Below are positions 62,103 to 64,000 of a stretch of DNA of 64,000 nucleotides, one piece after another (the stretch's first letter is position 1; the number at the start of each line of letters is the position of its first letter). Source of the stretch: Piper betle (Eukaryota > Streptophyta > Magnoliopsida > Piperales > Piperaceae); NCBI GenBank assembly GCA_033002965.1, contig JAURVB010002099.1:62001-126000 (forward strand). Direction: 5' to 3'. The notes below the pieces were generated by a model. It made no database searches, was not told the origin of the DNA, and saw nothing but the letters and a program-made list of their open reading frames with translations. The position numbers and the translations under genes are program-made.

Positions 62103-64000
62103 CCTCTCCTTCTCCCTGAGCTTAGCTTAGCAAATGCAGTTGAAGGCAAGAGTCGAGGTTGAAGCTCGTAGCAAAGCGGCGCCGGCGTACAGAGTGAGGG
62201 GAAGAGGATGACCAATTTTCTGGTGTGCACTGAACCAGAGTTTATAAGGGCGACCGAACCGAACCGAATTTTCCAATTAGTATTTGACTCCAGATCTCCC
62301 AGACCGAACCGATTCGAAGTAATAGAAGAAAATTCGGTTCGGTTTCGTCACAGCAAAGCCGAATTTAGTAAAACAAAATTCAATTCAATAAAACGAATCA
62401 AAGGAACTGCTTCGAAAAAATGTTAAAAAAAGGTAAAAAATAATCCAGATTTCTGAATCATGGTGTACATCACTTTATATTCCGGAGCAAAGCTAAATCA
62501 TTGTGTGGGAAACGCTGAGAAACACTTTTAGAATCATCATCTTTATGTATAAGACACTTAGAAACACCATCCCATGTAACTAATTTATCTAAAAATTACA
62601 AGCATACTAACCTGTGTAATAAATGTGAGTAAGAGTTCTTCACCTTCACAAAATGGCATCTTTTCAAACTCTTACTAAGAATGTCTTTAAACAGCTTCTA
62701 CCTGCTATATCATCAAACAAATAGCTATCGACCGCCGCGGAGGAGGTCGGCGGCAGAAGGGGAGGAATGAGTAGGGCGTGATAAATTATGTCTCTTACTC
62801 TTCCGCTATCGAAATTCTAAATCGAACTTATCAAGTAAGGGTGTCGCCTAATGGTCGGATTTGGTCTGGTGTGGTGTTGTCTAAACCAAATACGCCGATA
62901 AACTTAAGCAAATGTATCATTTACAATTTATTTTTAGTGCCCTCGATGAAATCCAACACTGTTACTGTTCATAAAATATTTCTTATAGTAGTAGGAGGTG
63001 TACAAATATTTTGGTCTTTGGATTTTGTTTTAACCCATTAGTTGTTTCCATGTAGTCACATTGAGTAAAATAGATAACTCGTGAGATGTGGTAGATATAT
63101 TTAATAAATGCAATTATTTTGGAATTATTAACTCATTACATGTGTAATCTCGTACAACAATAGAATATTTTCTTATGGGCATGGCCAATAAATATTTTAT
63201 CCTATTTTAATGAAGCTTGAAAAAATTCCCAGGCATTTTGTCTTGTAAGAGAAGTATTTTTGTAGCACTCGCTACAGCAAACTTGTTATAATTATCTTCT
63301 TATTGATTCAAATCTTCCCAATTAATAGTGTTTAAAAGAATTAACTATCAAAACTAGCAATATATGTAAAACAAAAGAAAACATGTTTGCAATCTCGACG
63401 GAAACAAACGTTCCAATTCTGTACAAAAAAACTAGCAATATATTAAGTATAGCATTAAGAACTCTAACTATTCACTGTCTTCCAATTTTCAGCAGACCAA
63501 CAATTAGCAACTCACGGACCAAAACCGTGCCCGCAAACTCATTTCACCACAAAAGAAGCAGTACTACTTACGTTGTTTTTTACGGTTGATCATGGTTTCC
63601 TATCCTGTGAGCTCCAAAGCAAAAACTATCAACGCTAATCAGCTCAAAAAAACCATTTTAGTAATGGAATTCTAAAATTTAAAGGACTGCATATCATCTC
63701 ACAATTCTATTTGAAAGCGATTTGTTTTAAATCTTTTTGGAAACCAACATGTAATGGTCTTCACACAACAAATTAATAGAAAAGATAAATTCTTCAAGAA
63801 CATCACCAACAACCACCCATAATACTTGGAGAAGTACATTTCAAAGTTTACTTTTTGTTCTCCTCAAGATTCAAAGATACATGTTGCACAGCTAAATACC
63901 TCGAAAAAAGTCATATAGAATGTAATGGTTCTCACATTCAACATTGTTCTTTTCATTCAGAACTGACCCCAAAATTGCCATATTATAGTTCAAGGTTAAC
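62103..64000. other. 5' flank of the aminotransferase gene and AT-rich intergenic DNA
   Basis: 62103-62220 is the likely 5'UTR/promoter. 62235-62400 has repeated CGAACCGAA/TTCGGTTCGG words, typical of decayed plant non-autonomous transposon copies. The rest is AT-rich with no gene recognised up to the window end. Confidence 0.5.
62235..62400. repeat. CGAACCGAA-type repeat fragment
   Basis: Direct and inverted copies of CGAACCGAA and TTCGGTTCGGTTT occur within 160 bp, immediately upstream of the aminotransferase start. This is low-complexity transposon-derived DNA by composition. No ends defined. Confidence 0.45.

Overview
This is plant nuclear DNA from an angiosperm. It shows many spliced genes with GT-AG introns, plastid-targeted proteins, an auxin response factor, TG...CA LTR elements and AT-rich intergenic DNA. 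GC-rich 5' exons (mTERF, receptor kinase) suggest a monocot. A complete prokaryote-type plastid biotin carboxylase gene argues against a grass, because grasses are known to have lost heteromeric plastid acetyl-CoA carboxylase. I therefore lean to a non-grass monocot; the species is not determined.

Layout. 1-8.7 kb is a repeat nest: a roughly 3.8-kb imperfect inverted repeat, then decayed endogenous caulimovirid (pararetrovirus) DNA in two opposite orientations, with a 462-bp TRIM retrotransposon inserted in it and a promoter-like block at the join. 9.05-11.86 kb (+) is a TruA-type tRNA pseudouridine synthase gene with one single-base break. 12.9-17.9 kb (+) is a dead pollen-receptor-like LRR kinase, split by a repeat-rich insertion and by a solo LTR with a perfect 5-bp target duplication. 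19.3-21.9 kb (+) is a dead USP-domain/receptor-like cytoplasmic kinase. 22.65-28.01 kb (-) is the plastid biotin carboxylase gene (16 exons). 29.7-33.3 kb (-) is the 20S proteasome beta-1 subunit gene (8 exons). 36.4-41.9 kb (-) is an ARF7/ARF19-type auxin response factor gene (14 exons, one GC-AG intron). 42-51 kb is mostly gene-free, with one MITE-like element. 51.3-53.8 kb (-) holds three exons of a decayed L-arabinokinase gene. 55.3-58.4 kb (+) is an MTERF2-like plastid mTERF gene (7 exons, one single-base break). 59.4-62.1 kb (-) is an LL-diaminopimelate aminotransferase gene (10 exons). 62.2-64 kb is AT-rich with no gene seen.

The living genes are housekeeping or regulatory and do not form a pathway cluster. 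They cover plastid fatty-acid synthesis, plastid lysine synthesis, plastid organelle gene expression, proteasomal turnover, auxin transcription and tRNA modification. Exon boundaries were derived by hand from reading frame, splice signals and family conservation. For six genes the exon lengths sum exactly to an open frame, or miss it by exactly one base at a homopolymer. I found no convincing new molecular system. The most interesting structures are the nested TRIM/pararetrovirus locus, the long inverted repeat, the hairpin modules near 14-15.5 kb, and the two one-base homopolymer breaks in otherwise intact genes.
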